From positions 1-54,545 of the forward strand of contig JALFJX010000026.1 of assembly GCA_022775905.1 (NCBI GenBank): a stretch of DNA of 54,545 bases, written 5' to 3'. Of this stretch, positions 34,953 through 45,246 are shown one piece after another. The position numbers and the translations under genes were made by a program. The first letter of the stretch is position 1. Each line of letters opens with the position of its first letter. The notes under the pieces are model-generated. The model was not told the origin of the DNA. It saw only the letters and a program-made list of their open reading frames with translations, and did no database searches. Source of the DNA: Methanobrevibacter sp. GTDB lineage: Archaea > Methanobacteriota > Methanobacteria > Methanobacteriales > Methanobacteriaceae.

Positions 34953-34970
34953 AGTAATACTCGTATTACT
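34953..34970. promoter_or_regulatory. Palindrome AGTAATAC-TC-GTATTACT in the hmd/hcgG divergent promoter
   Basis: An 18-bp palindrome with 8-base arms. A TATA-like stretch at about 34932-34942 would place the hcgG transcription start inside it. Its half-site GTAATAC is the one repeated in the promoter of the nickel/cobalt importer at 26.5-26.7 kb. Binding by a nickel regulator is inference. Confidence 0.55.
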
Positions 34971-35078
34971 TTTTTATTTTTGATATAACTAATTTTAATT
35001 AAAAATAAATCAAAAAGTTTTTATCTAATATTGGTATTAAATATATCTAGAATTTTATTAATTGGAGGAATTTTTATC

Positions 35079-36575
35079 ATGTATGATTTAATCAAGGAAG
35101 CAGTTCATGATGATGCGGCAGCAATTGAAATATCAAAAATGAAAAAAGATGTAGGTTCTGTTGTAGATGCAATTTCAGAACTTTCATTAGAAGAGACTAT
35201 GAAGTTAGGAATGAGTTTTAAAAGATTTCCATTAGGTTGTGATTTGACTGAAGTTGTTGTAGGTACTTGTGCTTCTGATTTGGAATTGGTGGACTTGCTT
35301 GGGAATTGCCGTCTATCAGATATGATTGGAGCTCCGATTCATATATGTGCTTATGCTTTTTCTGATATTGGTGAAAAATTTGGAATGACTGGGCTTGAAG
35401 TAATGAAAAAGGTTCATGAAATTGTTGATGTTCCTCTTGACTTGGATCATTTTGGTGAAAATGGTGCTATGAGACTTCCAAGAAATATTTCTGGATGTGG
35501 TGGAGACTGCTATAATGATGGTCCAGCATTTACTGAATGTCCTCGTGGAAGGATACATGAAAGATTGATTGACAAAGAATTGGAACAAAAAGATGATAAG
35601 GAAGAATGGGTAAAATTATCTTCTTCTGTTGCAGTTAACGTTTCCTCTGAACAAACTGGTGAAGCTCATGCAGCTCCATTAAGGGAGGCTCGTGATGTTG
35701 CAGATTTAGCTAAAAAATATGGAAAAGGTTTGGAATCCATCATGTTTGTCGGTGATGGTTATGATGAAGTGATAACTGGTTTTGAAAAATCCATTGAACT
35801 TGGTGCTGATGTTATTGTAGTTGAAGGAGGACCATTCAATAGATGTGAAAATACAACAGAATCATTTGCAAAAACAATTGCAGCTGCAAGGATATTGTCT
35901 CCTGGAAAAGTTGTAGCTACCAATGGTGCTTATGAACATGAAGTTAGGGCAGGTCTTAGATCTGGTTTGAACATGGTTATTACAGGATTTCCTAAAAACC
36001 ATCATGGATATATGTGTGGATATGAACCTGGTACTGCAAGAAGAGGTAAATTTGGTCTTCCGAGAGTAATTCAGATAATCAATGAAGAGTTTCCAAATAG
36101 GGGCCTTCCTGCTCAAAAGCATGATTTGCTTGCAATAGCTACTGCAGTTAAACTTGCAGGACCTGAATATATTTATCCTAATAAGATTGGCTCATATTAT
36201 GTTGGTGATGCTCACTGGGCAACTCTAGTTAACTCAAGAATGTATCAAAATATTCAATTAAAACATACTTTAAATGATATTGTTAATTTAACAGAAGGAA
36301 ACACTGTTTCTTTACATGGTGGAAGATTTATATCATGGGTTCTTGCCAAGGAACTTGACAAGCAAGTGGATGAAATTATCATCTCTGATGTTGATAAATG
36401 GGTACTGGACAATACAATTAATAATCTGCAGGATGAATTGAATGCTACAATCATTGCTGAAAGTGATGATAAAGTTGCAGCTAGTCAATCAGACTTTTCT
36501 ATAGCTTCAACAACTATGATTCCTATTAAAGATAACATTTTAAAGAAAGTTCCTAATGCATTAACTATTGTTTAG
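35079..36575 (+). CDS. hcgG: FeGP cofactor biosynthesis protein HcgG
   Basis: A 498-residue protein. The ATG at 35079 (MYDLIKEAVHDDAAA) has a GGAGG site 10 bases before it; the longer frame to 35031 is unsupported. HNISGCGGDCYNDGPAFTECPRGRIHERL shows a cysteine cluster as RNISGCGGDCYNDG near residue 145. The C-terminal third has a Rossmann-like part (HGGRFISWVLAKEL) as in fibrillarin-like HcgG. It is involved in late steps of FeGP cofactor assembly. It is divergent from hmd and shares its control region. Confidence 0.9.
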   Translation: MYDLIKEAVHDDAAAIEISKMKKDVGSVVDAISELSLEETMKLGMSFKRFPLGCDLTEVVVGTCASDLELVDLLGNCRLSDMIGAPIHICAYAFSDIGEKFGMTGLEVMKKVHEIVDVPLDLDHFGENGAMRLPRNISGCGGDCYNDGPAFTECPRGRIHERLIDKELEQKDDKEEWVKLSSSVAVNVSSEQTGEAHAAPLREARDVADLAKKYGKGLESIMFVGDGYDEVITGFEKSIELGADVIVVEGGPFNRCENTTESFAKTIAAARILSPGKVVATNGAYEHEVRAGLRSGLNMVITGFPKNHHGYMCGYEPGTARRGKFGLPRVIQIINEEFPNRGLPAQKHDLLAIATAVKLAGPEYIYPNKIGSYYVGDAHWATLVNSRMYQNIQLKHTLNDIVNLTEGNTVSLHGGRFISWVLAKELDKQVDEIIISDVDKWVLDNTINNLQDELNATIIAESDDKVAASQSDFSIASTTMIPIKDNILKKVPNALTIV

Positions 36576-36667
36576 ATTTTCCTTAAAGTTTAAATTTATA
36601 AAAATAAATAATATTAAATATCATTAATTATATTATTTTATTTTTAATTAAATTTTTAAGGTGAATT

Positions 36668-37531
36668 ATGAACTATAAAAAACTTATATTAGTTGGTTGT
36701 ATTTCTGCATTTGTTGCTCTTTTAACTTCAGTAATGGGTGTTGCAGGTACAATTATTGGTTCAGTAATTTCTTCTGTTCTTTATAATATGCTTACAGAAG
36801 TTTTAGAAAGTCCTATAGAGAAAAAAACTTTTAGTTCTAATTTTGAATGGGAAATAGCTTATGCTTTTCCACTTATTGTAATTGCAATAATTCAATTCAT
36901 TTTAATTACAGCATTATTGTCTGAATTTGGCATTTTGCCTTACACATTTTTAAAAGTATATTTGTCACTTCAGGATTTCGCTAACAATAATCTATATCGT
37001 ATTTTAGGTTTGGCATTGCTCGTTATGAGTATATATCCATTTGCATTGAAAAGAGGAATAATAAAAAGGTCATATGGTGCAGTCATTGCATTTGTCGGAC
37101 TTATCTTTTTAGCACGTGGTTTTGTCGATTTGGGAAATACTATTACAAATCTTTATGATAAAGTGTTTATGTATTTTGATTTACCTATTGCTGTTGTTGC
37201 TTTTGTATTGTTGGTATTTGTAATAATAAACATACTCATTTCTGCTAATGCTGAAAATGAATTTAATGTAACAAAACACTCTGTTAATGAAGATTACTTT
37301 GCTAATCAGAAAGTTCATCATCATTCTAGAAAACATAATGATTTTGACTATGCTGAAAAAAGAGACAGGTTAAGACAACCTCCTCAAAGGGTAAATAAAC
37401 CAGTATGTAATGTCAAAAAGGCTCCTGATGTAACATTCAAAAAGGATCTTAATCAGGAATCTGTAGGAATAAATCAATCATCTGATAATATTCAGTTTGA
37501 ATCCAATGATTTGTTGGATGATTATAAATAA
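36668..37531 (+). CDS. Membrane protein of unknown function
   Basis: A 287-residue protein with about five membrane helices (near residues 5-37, 63-90, 112-130, 138-153 and 172-195), then a hydrophilic, His/Lys/Asn-rich cytoplasmic tail of about 85 residues. GVAGTIIGSVISSVLYNML near residue 24 is glycine-rich. I do not recognise a family. It lies 10 bases before the PhoU-like gene, so they may share a role, for example in ion or phosphate balance. Confidence 0.6.
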   Translation: MNYKKLILVGCISAFVALLTSVMGVAGTIIGSVISSVLYNMLTEVLESPIEKKTFSSNFEWEIAYAFPLIVIAIIQFILITALLSEFGILPYTFLKVYLSLQDFANNNLYRILGLALLVMSIYPFALKRGIIKRSYGAVIAFVGLIFLARGFVDLGNTITNLYDKVFMYFDLPIAVVAFVLLVFVIINILISANAENEFNVTKHSVNEDYFANQKVHHHSRKHNDFDYAEKRDRLRQPPQRVNKPVCNVKKAPDVTFKKDLNQESVGINQSSDNIQFESNDLLDDYK

Positions 37532-37541
37532 TCGTGATATC

Positions 37542-38429
37542 ATGAGCAAAAAAGATAAAACATTGAAAGATATTTTAGATCTTATCTTATATGAGAATCT
37601 TTCAACTCAAGATGAAATAGCTGAAAAGTTGGGAATAACTCGTAGATATGTTACTCAGTTATTGCAGCCTCTTGTTAAAGATGGAACTGTAAAAAGAGCA
37701 TATATGATTGATTTGAAAAGCTATGAAAAAGTTGCTGAATCTTTAAGCGATTATGCCGGAACTCCTGAAACAAAAGGTAATGTAATTGTCAATGATATGA
37801 TTGCAAATATGGCAAAGCATGTTCACTCACAAATAGAAGTTTCATTTGATGCAGTTTTGGAATATGATGAGGATAAGGCAAATAAAGCTTTGGAGATGGA
37901 TTATGCAACAAACAATATGGTTGAAAAGATAAGAACTTCTGTTGAAACTATTGTTAATATGAATAAGCATTCTGAAATTTCAAAATCAATGCTTTACAAT
38001 GAAATTGCTTATGATTTGGAACGTATTGGTGATTACTGTGGGCATATTGCTAAATTTGTAATAAATGATGTTTATGAAATTGACGAGAATGTCTTGAAGA
38101 AACTAAAAAAGATGTATAAAATAGCTCAGAAAATGATTCGTCTGGCCATTACTTCATTCATTGAAGGAAAAACAGAGCTCAAGGATGATTTGATGGAGCT
38201 TGAGGAATCAATCCATATTCTTCAAACCAAAGCAATTAACCTTATTGCAGAGCAGATGGCAGAAAATTCATTTGATGAAAAAGAGCGTTCAAATTATTTT
38301 ATTTATTTATTTAGAGTTGTTAAAGCATTTGAAAGAATGGGAGATATTTCTGTTGAAATGATGGACGTTTCAGTTGAATTCCATCAAAATATTCCAAGAT
38401 CAACTACTCCGAGAACTTTCAGATATTAA
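37542..38429 (+). CDS. phoU: PhoU-family phosphate uptake regulator with N-terminal winged helix
   Basis: A 295-residue protein. The first 60 residues form a winged helix (STQDEIAEKLGITRRYVTQLLQPLVKDGTVKRAYMID). Two PhoU repeats follow with the metal/acidic motif pattern EIAYDLERIGDYCGHIA and RVVKAFERMGDISVEMM. The archaeal HTH-PhoU form may bind DNA directly. The ATG at 37542 follows a GTGAT site; the longer start at 37497 overlaps the previous gene. No Pst transporter genes are nearby. Confidence 0.88.
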   Translation: MSKKDKTLKDILDLILYENLSTQDEIAEKLGITRRYVTQLLQPLVKDGTVKRAYMIDLKSYEKVAESLSDYAGTPETKGNVIVNDMIANMAKHVHSQIEVSFDAVLEYDEDKANKALEMDYATNNMVEKIRTSVETIVNMNKHSEISKSMLYNEIAYDLERIGDYCGHIAKFVINDVYEIDENVLKKLKKMYKIAQKMIRLAITSFIEGKTELKDDLMELEESIHILQTKAINLIAEQMAENSFDEKERSNYFIYLFRVVKAFERMGDISVEMMDVSVEFHQNIPRSTTPRTFRY

Positions 38430-38452
38430 AAAAGTAATTAGATTATTATAAT

Positions 38453-39295
38453 CTAATTATCATATATTTTTGTTGTTGCGTGCCTATCGGCCCAACATTG
38501 GATACATACGCCAATAGGTAAACCTGCTGTATGGGTATGTGCTTTTAAGATTTTAACATCCAAACAGGTTGTTTTTCCACCAAGTCCCATTGGTCCGATT
38601 CCAGAATTATTGATTTCAGTCAAGATTTCTTCTTCTAGTTCTGCTATTTGTGGGTCAGGGTTACGTTCACCTACTTTTCCAAGAAGTGCTTTTTTACCGA
38701 GTTTTAAACATAAATCGGATGTTCCACCAATTCCGACACCGACGACAGTTGGAGGACATGGTTTTCCTTTAGCTTTAAGAACGGATTCGATTACAAATTC
38801 TTTTATTCCTTCGATTCCTTCAGCAGGAAGAGCCATTTTTAAAGCATTGTTGTTTTCAGAACCAAATCCTTTTGGTAATATTGTTATTTCAAGATAATCT
38901 TCGTCAATAAATTCAATATCTATTGGAGGGATGTAATCTCCAACGTTGACGATGGTATTTTCTCTTGTTAATGGATCTACGATATTTGGTCTGATTGGGA
39001 TTTCTTTAGTTGCTTTTTTAATCCCTTCTTCAATGCCTTCGCGCAAGTTTTCAACTTCAACATTACCTATTTTAACAAAAACCACTGGCAGACCTGTATC
39101 TTGGCACATTGGAATTTGTTTTTCTTCAGCAAGTTTAATATTTTTTAAGATAGCTTCAATATTTAACCTTGCAAGGTCATGTTCTTCATTTTTAAGAGCA
39201 TCTTCAAGTGATTTTCTTACATCATCACCAAGAACGATAACCGCTTTCTTGTAGAGCTCATAAACAGTTTCTTTAATAGTATCTTTAGTAATCAA
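38453..39295 (-). CDS. fumA: Fumarate hydratase class I, alpha (N-terminal) subunit
   Basis: A 280-residue protein with the class I fumarase alpha pattern. The cluster cysteines lie in [16 protein letters not shown] (about residue 60), [17 protein letters not shown] and [15 protein letters not shown] near the end. It hydrates fumarate to malate in the incomplete reductive citric acid branch. The beta subunit is not in the window. It follows porF by 50 bases on the same strand and may read from the por transcript. Confidence 0.92.
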   Translation of the reverse strand: MITKDTIKETVYELYKKAVIVLGDDVRKSLEDALKNEEHDLARLNIEAILKNIKLAEEKQIPMCQDTGLPVVFVKIGNVEVENLREGIEEGIKKATKEIPIRPNIVDPLTRENTIVNVGDYIPPIDIEFIDEDYLEITILPKGFGSENNNALKMALPAEGIEGIKEFVIESVLKAKGKPCPPTVVGVGIGGTSDLCLKLGKKALLGKVGERNPDPQIAELEEEILTEINNSGIGPMGLGGKTTCLDVKILKAHTHTAGLPIGVCIQCWADRHATTKIYDN

Positions 39296-39345
39296 AATAA
39301 AACCTTGTAAAAATTAATTAATACTATTTTTTCATTTCAAAATAT

Positions 39346-39582
39346 TTAAATTTTAATTACTTTAATTGGGCAGACTTCAACACAATCTCTGCATTTGGTA
39401 CATTTATCACCATCAATAGTTATGGCTCCGCCTAATACTTTGATTGCATTTTCCCTACAAGCTTTTAAACATGGTGCATCTGATGGTTGGCAGTGCATAC
39501 AAAATAAGATTGGAGTGTCAACATTTGGTGATTGTTGACAACTTCCACAGGTTGTACAATTTGTACAGTTTCCTGAATACAT
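39346..39582 (-). CDS. porF: Pyruvate oxidoreductase-associated ferredoxin PorF
   Basis: A 78-residue iron-sulfur protein. It carries paired cysteines in CTNCTTCGSC, CMHCQPSDAPCLKACRE and the full motif CTKCRDCVEVCPIKVIKI. Methanogen por operons end with two such ferredoxin genes, porE and porF, which link the enzyme to electron carriers. It lies 9 bases after porE. Confidence 0.85.
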   Translation of the reverse strand: MYSGNCTNCTTCGSCQQSPNVDTPILFCMHCQPSDAPCLKACRENAIKVLGGAITIDGDKCTKCRDCVEVCPIKVIKI

Positions 39583-39591
39583 AATTCTCGA

Positions 39592-40092
39592 TTATTCGTC
39601 TAAAACAAGTCTTGCTCTTGCTTGACCTGTTAATACGTGGACAATTCCACCTTTTTTGCTGTCAGGTTCGTACATTCCAGACATTTTAGCAAGGAATTTT
39701 TCTTGGTTTTTAGCACGAACTTTTTCAGGATCTGCAATACTAATAGCTCTTTTGGTACATGCTTTGATACAAGCAGGACCTTCTTCCCTATCAGCACAGA
39801 GATCACATTTTTCAGCAACTTTGGATTGGAAAGTCATTGCACCGAATGGACAAACCATTACACATAATCCACATCCGATACATTTTTCAGTATCTACACC
39901 TTCATCGGTGATTGCTTCAGTCGGACAGATTTTGATACATGGTGCACTTTCACAGTGTTGACATACAATGGAATAAAAGGAAGAATCGTGTTCAATAATT
40001 TTTATCCTACTAGCATTATGGACTGATGCACACATGTTTTCACAGTTCATACATCCGTCACATAAGTTGCTATTTACAAGAATACTTTCCAT
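39592..40092 (-). CDS. porE: Pyruvate oxidoreductase-associated ferredoxin PorE
   Basis: A 166-residue polyferredoxin-like protein with four cluster motifs: CDGCMNCENMC, CQHCESAPCIKICP, CIGCGLCVMVCPFGA and CDLCADREEGPACIKAC. This HycB-like layout fits PorE. An AGGAGG site precedes the ATG. It lies 11 bases after porB. Confidence 0.87.
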   Translation of the reverse strand: MESILVNSNLCDGCMNCENMCASVHNASRIKIIEHDSSFYSIVCQHCESAPCIKICPTEAITDEGVDTEKCIGCGLCVMVCPFGAMTFQSKVAEKCDLCADREEGPACIKACTKRAISIADPEKVRAKNQEKFLAKMSGMYEPDSKKGGIVHVLTGQARARLVLDE

Positions 40093-40103
40093 TGATATTC
40101 CTC

Positions 40104-40970
40104 CTATAATCCTAATTCTTTACAGTGTGCGTCAACGTATTTTTGGATTTTTTCAACGTGTTCTTCGTCTAAGTGTTTGAATCTTTTTTGTACAGATAAG
40201 TAGTCTTTAACTGGTTTTTTCTCATCTGGTCTGTATGTAATTTCAAAGTTACCGTTTTCAATTTCATATAATACCCAAGATCCAGTTTCTACTGCTAATC
40301 TTCCCATTTCAATGGTTTTTTCAGATGGGAATCCCCAACCGGTAGTACATGGTTGTTGTAAGTGTATGTAAGCAGGACCATCGATTGCAGCTGCTTTTTT
40401 AACTTTTTTGACGTAATCTTCAGGGTATGCGATAGATGCAGTAGCTACGTATGGAATTCCGTGTGCAGCCATAATCATAGGCATGTTTTTCTTAGGTTTG
40501 TCTTCCCCGAAACTTGCGCTTCCTTTTGGTGAAGTAGTGGTACTTGCACCGTAAGGGGTAGCTCCACTTCTTTGAATACCTGTGTTCATGTATGCTTCGT
40601 TATCGTAACAGATGTAAAGCATGTTGTGTCCTCTTTCCATAGCTCCGGATAAGGATTGTAAACCGATATCTACAGTTCCTCCGTCACCACCGAAAGCGAC
40701 TACATTAACATCATCTTTTCCTTGAATTCTTAATGCACTTTCTACACCGGATGCTACTGCACCGGAGTTTTCAAATGCAACGTGAATGAATGGTACTTCC
40801 CATGAAGTTTCTGGGTATGGGGTAGTCATTACTTCAAGACAACCTGTAGCAGAAATAGCTACAGTGTTTTTTCCTAATGCGTTGAGAGCTAATTTTACAG
40901 CAATTGATGCTCCACAACCAGCACAACCTCTGTGTCCTGGTGCTAATAAATCTTTATCAGGTATATCCAT
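40104..40970 (-). CDS. porB: Pyruvate:ferredoxin oxidoreductase, beta subunit
   Basis: A 288-residue TPP-binding subunit. [15 protein letters not shown] near residue 12 gives two cluster cysteines. The TPP/Mg motif is [15 protein letters not shown] (about residue 93) with [14 protein letters not shown], and a further Cys lies in [10 protein letters not shown] chose ATG 40970 ([12 protein letters not shown]) since a GGAGG site lies 9 bases upstream; the longer start lies within porA. Confidence 0.95.
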   Translation of the reverse strand: MDIPDKDLLAPGHRGCAGCGASIAVKLALNALGKNTVAISATGCLEVMTTPYPETSWEVPFIHVAFENSGAVASGVESALRIQGKDDVNVVAFGGDGGTVDIGLQSLSGAMERGHNMLYICYDNEAYMNTGIQRSGATPYGASTTTSPKGSASFGEDKPKKNMPMIMAAHGIPYVATASIAYPEDYVKKVKKAAAIDGPAYIHLQQPCTTGWGFPSEKTIEMGRLAVETGSWVLYEIENGNFEITYRPDEKKPVKDYLSVQKRFKHLDEEHVEKIQKYVDAHCKELGL

Positions 40971-40972
40971 AT

Positions 40973-42118
40973 CTATTCCTCCTCGAGTCCAATCCATGTA
41001 ACGTCTTGTACTGGTTCTTTGGTTTTTTCGTAAACTTCAATGATTGAATCAGGTGTGATGTCTCTTCCACCTAAACCTACGATGAATCCGTAGATGTCTT
41101 TGTCAATTTTAACTTTCATGTCGGAGTATAATGCTCCACCAATTCCGAATGTGAAGTTTTTATCAAGAACAGCAATTTTATCACAATTTTTGACTGCTTC
41201 TTTGATTTCTTCAACTGGGAATGGTCTGTATGCTCTAATTTTGAGTAAACCTACTTTTTCGCCTTGTTCTCTTAATTGGTCTACAATTACTCTGATGGTA
41301 CTGCAGAGAGAACCCATTGCAACAAGAATGATGTCTGCATCTTCGGTTTTGTATGGTTCAACAAGACCATATTTTCTTCCGAATATTTCAGCAAATTCAT
41401 CACAAGTGTTTTTGATGACTTCAAGTGAGTTTGTCATTGCAACGTCCATATCGTGTCTTGCTTCAGTATAGAATCTGGTGTCAGCAAAACTACCAAGGGT
41501 CATTGGTTCGTTAGGGTCAAGAAATGCATGTTCTGGAACATATGGAGGTAAGAACTTGTCCACGCTTTCTTGATCTGGAATTTCTACAGGTTCTACGGTG
41601 TGAGTTAAAATAAATCCGTCTAAACATACCATTGTTGGGAGTAATACGTTAGGATTTTCTGAAACTTTGTAAGCCATTAAAGTAGTATCTAATGCTTCTT
41701 GTGCATTTTCAACATAAATTTGTAACCATCCTGCGTCTCTTTGTGCAATGGAATCTTGTTGGTCGTTCCAAATGTTTAATGGTGCAGAAATTGCTCTGTT
41801 TGCATCTGCTAAAACGATAGGTACTCTCATACCTGCTGCTGCAAATAAAATTTCGTGCATTAACATTAATCCTTGGGAAGATGTTGCTGTAAATACTCTT
41901 ACTCCAGCACCACTTGCTCCAACAGCAGCACTTATTGCACTGTGTTCTGATTCTACTTTAACATATTTAGCATCAATTTTTTCATCAGCGACATATTGTG
42001 CTAAGTATTCAGAAATTGTAGTTTGTGGAGTAATTGGATAAACGGGAATAACTTGTGGTTTAGCTAATCTTACAGCTTCTGCAACTGCTTTGTTTGCGGT
42101 CATTACTTCTTTTATCAT
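40973..42118 (-). CDS. porA: Pyruvate:ferredoxin oxidoreductase, alpha subunit
   Basis: A 381-residue subunit. [15 protein letters not shown] near residue 25, [32 protein letters not shown] (fragments, about residues 53-85) and the C-terminal [13 protein letters not shown] are typical of PorA. With PorB, C and D it makes pyruvate from acetyl-CoA and CO2 with reduced ferredoxin, the main carbon assimilation step in methanogens. A GAGTGAT site precedes the ATG. Confidence 0.96.
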   Translation of the reverse strand: MIKEVMTANKAVAEAVRLAKPQVIPVYPITPQTTISEYLAQYVADEKIDAKYVKVESEHSAISAAVGASGAGVRVFTATSSQGLMLMHEILFAAAGMRVPIVLADANRAISAPLNIWNDQQDSIAQRDAGWLQIYVENAQEALDTTLMAYKVSENPNVLLPTMVCLDGFILTHTVEPVEIPDQESVDKFLPPYVPEHAFLDPNEPMTLGSFADTRFYTEARHDMDVAMTNSLEVIKNTCDEFAEIFGRKYGLVEPYKTEDADIILVAMGSLCSTIRVIVDQLREQGEKVGLLKIRAYRPFPVEEIKEAVKNCDKIAVLDKNFTFGIGGALYSDMKVKIDKDIYGFIVGLGGRDITPDSIIEVYEKTKEPVQDVTWIGLEEE

Positions 42119-42131
42119 TAAATCACTCTCT

Positions 42132-42374
42132 TTATTCTTTTACCATTTGAATTGCATCGGAAGGACATTCATTTGCACAAATTCCACATCCTTTGCAGTA
42201 ATCATAATCAATGTCATGTTGTTTATTTACACTGGAATCTGGACAGAAAATAATACAATTGTCACAGTCAATACATTTTTCTTTGTCTAAAATTGGTTTG
42301 AAAGTTCTCCAACTTCCAGTTTTGTTAATTCTACTATTACCTGGTGTTTTAATTACACAGCCTATATTTACCAT
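42132..42374 (-). CDS. porD: Pyruvate:ferredoxin oxidoreductase, delta (ferredoxin) subunit
   Basis: An 80-residue ferredoxin subunit with [16 protein letters not shown] and [19 protein letters not shown]. The N-terminal [21 protein letters not shown] is the PorD tail. The ATG at 42374 lies 6 bases after a GGGTG site, so it is preferred over the GTG at 42383 that overlaps that site. It lies between porC and porA. Confidence 0.94.
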   Translation of the reverse strand: MVNIGCVIKTPGNSRINKTGSWRTFKPILDKEKCIDCDNCIIFCPDSSVNKQHDIDYDYCKGCGICANECPSDAIQMVKE

Positions 42375-42391
42375 TCTATTCACCCTTCTTT

Positions 42392-42913
42392 TTATCCCAT
42401 ATCATAAGCTTTTTTAGTAGCTTCTACATTCAATTCTCCAACTTTACCTGGGAATGTTTCTCTAATTACTTCGAGTAAGGATTCAATAGTTACGATTCCG
42501 GTTTTTTTAGCAAAGTATCCTAAAATAATAGTATTTACAATATTACGTCCTAACATATCTAATGCAACAGCGGTTGCATCAATTTGGTTTACGATATGTT
42601 CTCCACTACCTTCAAAACTTGTAGTATTAATTATAACTTCTGCATTGTCTTTAATTCCTGAAAATACGTCCACTACATTTAATAAACCATCGTCTAAAAC
42701 TAAAACATGGTCTGGGTTGTAGATTTGGTATCTTAAAGCTATTGGCTCACTGTCAATTCTTGTGAATGCCATAACTGGAGCTCCTCTACGTTCAACTCCA
42801 AAGAATGGAAAAGCTTGGGAATATTTGCCGTCTTTGAATGCTGCTTTAGCTAAAATTTCAGCAGCAGTTACAGCTCCTTGTCCGCCTCTTCCATGAAAAC
42901 GAATTTCGATCAT
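42392..42913 (-). CDS. porC: Pyruvate:ferredoxin oxidoreductase, gamma subunit
   Basis: A 173-residue subunit that begins [21 protein letters not shown], the hallmark start of PorC, and continues with [16 protein letters not shown]. The ATG at 42913 has a GGAGG site; the longer frame to 42961 is not supported. It is the first gene of porCDABEF, with the promoter in the 175-base gap to the divergent DHPS-like gene. Confidence 0.95.
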
Positions 42914-43088
42914 TATTTTTTCCTCCATATATTTATCATGTATAATCATTATAAATTCCAAAATATATAAAGTTTTATGTTACTTTTTAAATGGTTATAT
43001 TTTATTGTATAATTCGAATTTTTTTAAAAGGTTTTAACTATAATGTATAATAATATAATATATAGAAAAATCTTATTGGAATGTTATT

Positions 43089-44693
43089 ATGAAAGTTTTG
43101 ATTATCACAGGGGAGTTGGCATATCCTCTAATAAAAGATGTTGTTTCAGATTCAAAGGAAGATATTATTGTACACATTGCTGACAATACTCAGGTTGCAG
43201 CATTCCTTACTCCTAGACAAATAATTAAAGAAGTGAAAACCTGCTTTTCAGAACAGCTGGATGAAATTGACATGATTCTAGTTCCAGGTTTAATCAAAAA
43301 GGGAACAAAGGAAATTACAAAAGAACTTGGAATCCCTACATTCAAGGGATCAACCGATGGGGCAGACCTTGCAATGGTATTGAATCTTGTGGGCAGCATT
43401 GAACTGTCTGAAGACAAGCCTGCCGACAAATTAATCGATGAGGAAAAAAGGAAAAAGGCTTTTGAATTCATTGAGGAATTTGAAAATGATACTGAAAACA
43501 TTGAAAGACTTCTCAAAAAACCAAATAACATTTTAATCAAAAATCTTCCTGTAGGTGAAGATTTCCCAATGAGAGTATTATCTGAAATAGCTAATGCACC
43601 ATTTTTATCAAAAGAAGCATTAATCAACAAATGCCAGTACTTCGTTGATTCCGGAGCGGACATGATTGATATAGGAATGGCTGCAGGTGAAGACTTTTCT
43701 GATAAAATTCCAGAACTTATAGATACATTACGTCCTATTGTTGGTGACAGGCCATTAAGTATCGACACATTAAATGTCAATGAGATAAGGATTGCAGCGG
43801 AACATGGGATTGACTTTGTTTTAAGTCTTGATTTGGGTAACAACTCAGAAGTTCAGGAAATTCTAAAAGAAAAAGGAATTCCTGCAGTATTGCTTCCAAC
43901 TAACTTCTCACAGGGAAAATCTCCAAAGTCTCCTTCTGAAAGAGTTGAGGCAATGCACCAATTGATTAAGGATACTGAAGGATTGAAATATGTTGCAGAT
44001 TTGATTTTAGATCCTGTAAATAGTTCAAGTATTGTGGAATCCATAATTGCATGCCATGAATTCCATAAAGTAAATCCTGCACCAATGTTTTTCGGAGTAG
44101 GTAATGTTACTGAACTTATGGATGCAGATTCCGGGGGAGTAAATGTTCTGCTTGCAGGAATTGGTATGGAACTGGGTGTAAGCATACTGTTCACTCCTGA
44201 AGAAAGTGGAAAGACAAGAGGGAGTGTATATGAATTGTCCACAGCATCCAAAATGATGTTTCTTGCAAAACACAGAAAATCCATTCCAAAGGATTTGGGT
44301 ATTAATTTAGTTGCATTCAAGGACAAACACAAAAGAAATGATGTCATATTGAATGAAAGGGACGGTATTCCAGAAACCAAACAGGCAAAACCTATGAAGT
44401 TCATCAGGGACAAGGCAGGAAGTTTCAAAATTAATGTGGATTATGGAACTACTGTGCGAGAGAGTAAGATTACTGCCACTCATTTCAAGAAAAACAGTCC
44501 TGATATGGTAATTGTAGGACATTCTGCCCGTGAAATATATGAAGAAATAATTGAAAAAGAACTAGTTACCAGAATGGAACATGCAGCATATTTGGGTGCT
44601 GAATTAAAAAAAGCAGAAATCGCAATGATTACTGGAAAAGAATATGTGCAGGATTTTGAACTGTTCAAAAATCCTGACCAATTTAAAAAATAG
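43089..44693 (+). CDS. Dihydropteroate synthase-related protein
   Basis: A 534-residue protein. The central part (about residues 150-350) is a DHPS-type TIM barrel: DSGADMIDIGMAAGEDFSD, RPLSIDTLNVNEIRIAAEHGIDFVLSLDLGN (fragments) and LILDPVNSSS. The N-terminal 110 residues look like a separate Rossmann-like domain and the C-terminus is archaeal-specific. In methanogens this family is thought to act in tetrahydromethanopterin synthesis, joining the pterin and aniline parts; proof for this group is limited. It is divergent from porC. Confidence 0.82.
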   Translation: MKVLIITGELAYPLIKDVVSDSKEDIIVHIADNTQVAAFLTPRQIIKEVKTCFSEQLDEIDMILVPGLIKKGTKEITKELGIPTFKGSTDGADLAMVLNLVGSIELSEDKPADKLIDEEKRKKAFEFIEEFENDTENIERLLKKPNNILIKNLPVGEDFPMRVLSEIANAPFLSKEALINKCQYFVDSGADMIDIGMAAGEDFSDKIPELIDTLRPIVGDRPLSIDTLNVNEIRIAAEHGIDFVLSLDLGNNSEVQEILKEKGIPAVLLPTNFSQGKSPKSPSERVEAMHQLIKDTEGLKYVADLILDPVNSSSIVESIIACHEFHKVNPAPMFFGVGNVTELMDADSGGVNVLLAGIGMELGVSILFTPEESGKTRGSVYELSTASKMMFLAKHRKSIPKDLGINLVAFKDKHKRNDVILNERDGIPETKQAKPMKFIRDKAGSFKINVDYGTTVRESKITATHFKKNSPDMVIVGHSAREIYEEIIEKELVTRMEHAAYLGAELKKAEIAMITGKEYVQDFELFKNPDQFKK

Positions 44694-44695
44694 TT

Positions 44696-45145
44696 TTAGT
44701 TGAAGTCTGTTTCACTTGAAGTACCTTCACTTTGACCTGCAGATTCACTTGAACTGGATCCTGAGCCAGATTCACTTGATCCGGAACTTGAACTTGATCC
44801 GCTGTCACTTGAACCAGAATCAGAACTACTACTGTAGGAACCGCTGCCGCTACTGTAACTGCTACTGTAGGAACCGCTGCTACTTGAACTGTATCCACTG
44901 CTACTTGAACTGTAACTGCTGTCACTAGAATCTGAAGCTACAAGCCCAGTATCACGAGTTGCACCTGAATCAGATGTTGTAGTATCGTTAGCAGTTATAT
45001 TAGTTGTTGTATTTGTTGTATTGTTCATTACTGGGTCAGTTTCTTTGTTAAATGAAATACCATTGTTTGCAATAACAAAAGCAGCTGCTCCAGCAATTAT
45101 AATTAACACTACTAAAACGATTATGATAGCATTTTCAGCTTTCAT
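44696..45145 (-). CDS. Ser-rich membrane-anchored surface protein
   Basis: A 149-residue protein. A single N-terminal membrane helix (AIIIVLVVLIIIAGAAAFVI, about residues 6-25) is followed by a Thr/Asn-rich stretch with N-glycosylation sequons (NNTTNTTTN). A low-complexity tail of about 75 residues then follows, almost entirely Ser, Gly, Tyr, Asp and Glu. The DNA repeats short units such as ACTGTAGGAACC on the other strand, which could vary in number. It may be a cell-wall spacer or glycosylated stalk. Its stop lies 3 bases from the end of the convergent gene. Confidence 0.65.
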   Translation of the reverse strand: MKAENAIIIVLVVLIIIAGAAAFVIANNGISFNKETDPVMNNTTNTTTNITANDTTTSDSGATRDTGLVASDSSDSSYSSSSSGYSSSSSGSYSSSYSSGSGSYSSSSDSGSSDSGSSSSSGSSESGSGSSSSESAGQSEGTSSETDFN

Positions 45146-45246
45146 ATTTTACCTCCTATATTTTATAATATTATATTATTACTACTTATATTGTTACACA
45201 AACTTTAAATAAATTTAGATTAAATCTTATCTTATAACAAATTATT

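Noticed and set aside
43190-44428. Long minus-strand ORFs (217 and 191 codons) inside the DHPS-like gene
   Set aside because: They are antisense shadows of a well supported gene; their proteins show no known motif and no ribosome sites.
44720-44925. Short repeated units in the DNA, looking like a tandem repeat array
   Set aside because: They come from Ser/Gly/Tyr codons of the low-complexity protein and are irregular; not CRISPR or an independent repeat element.
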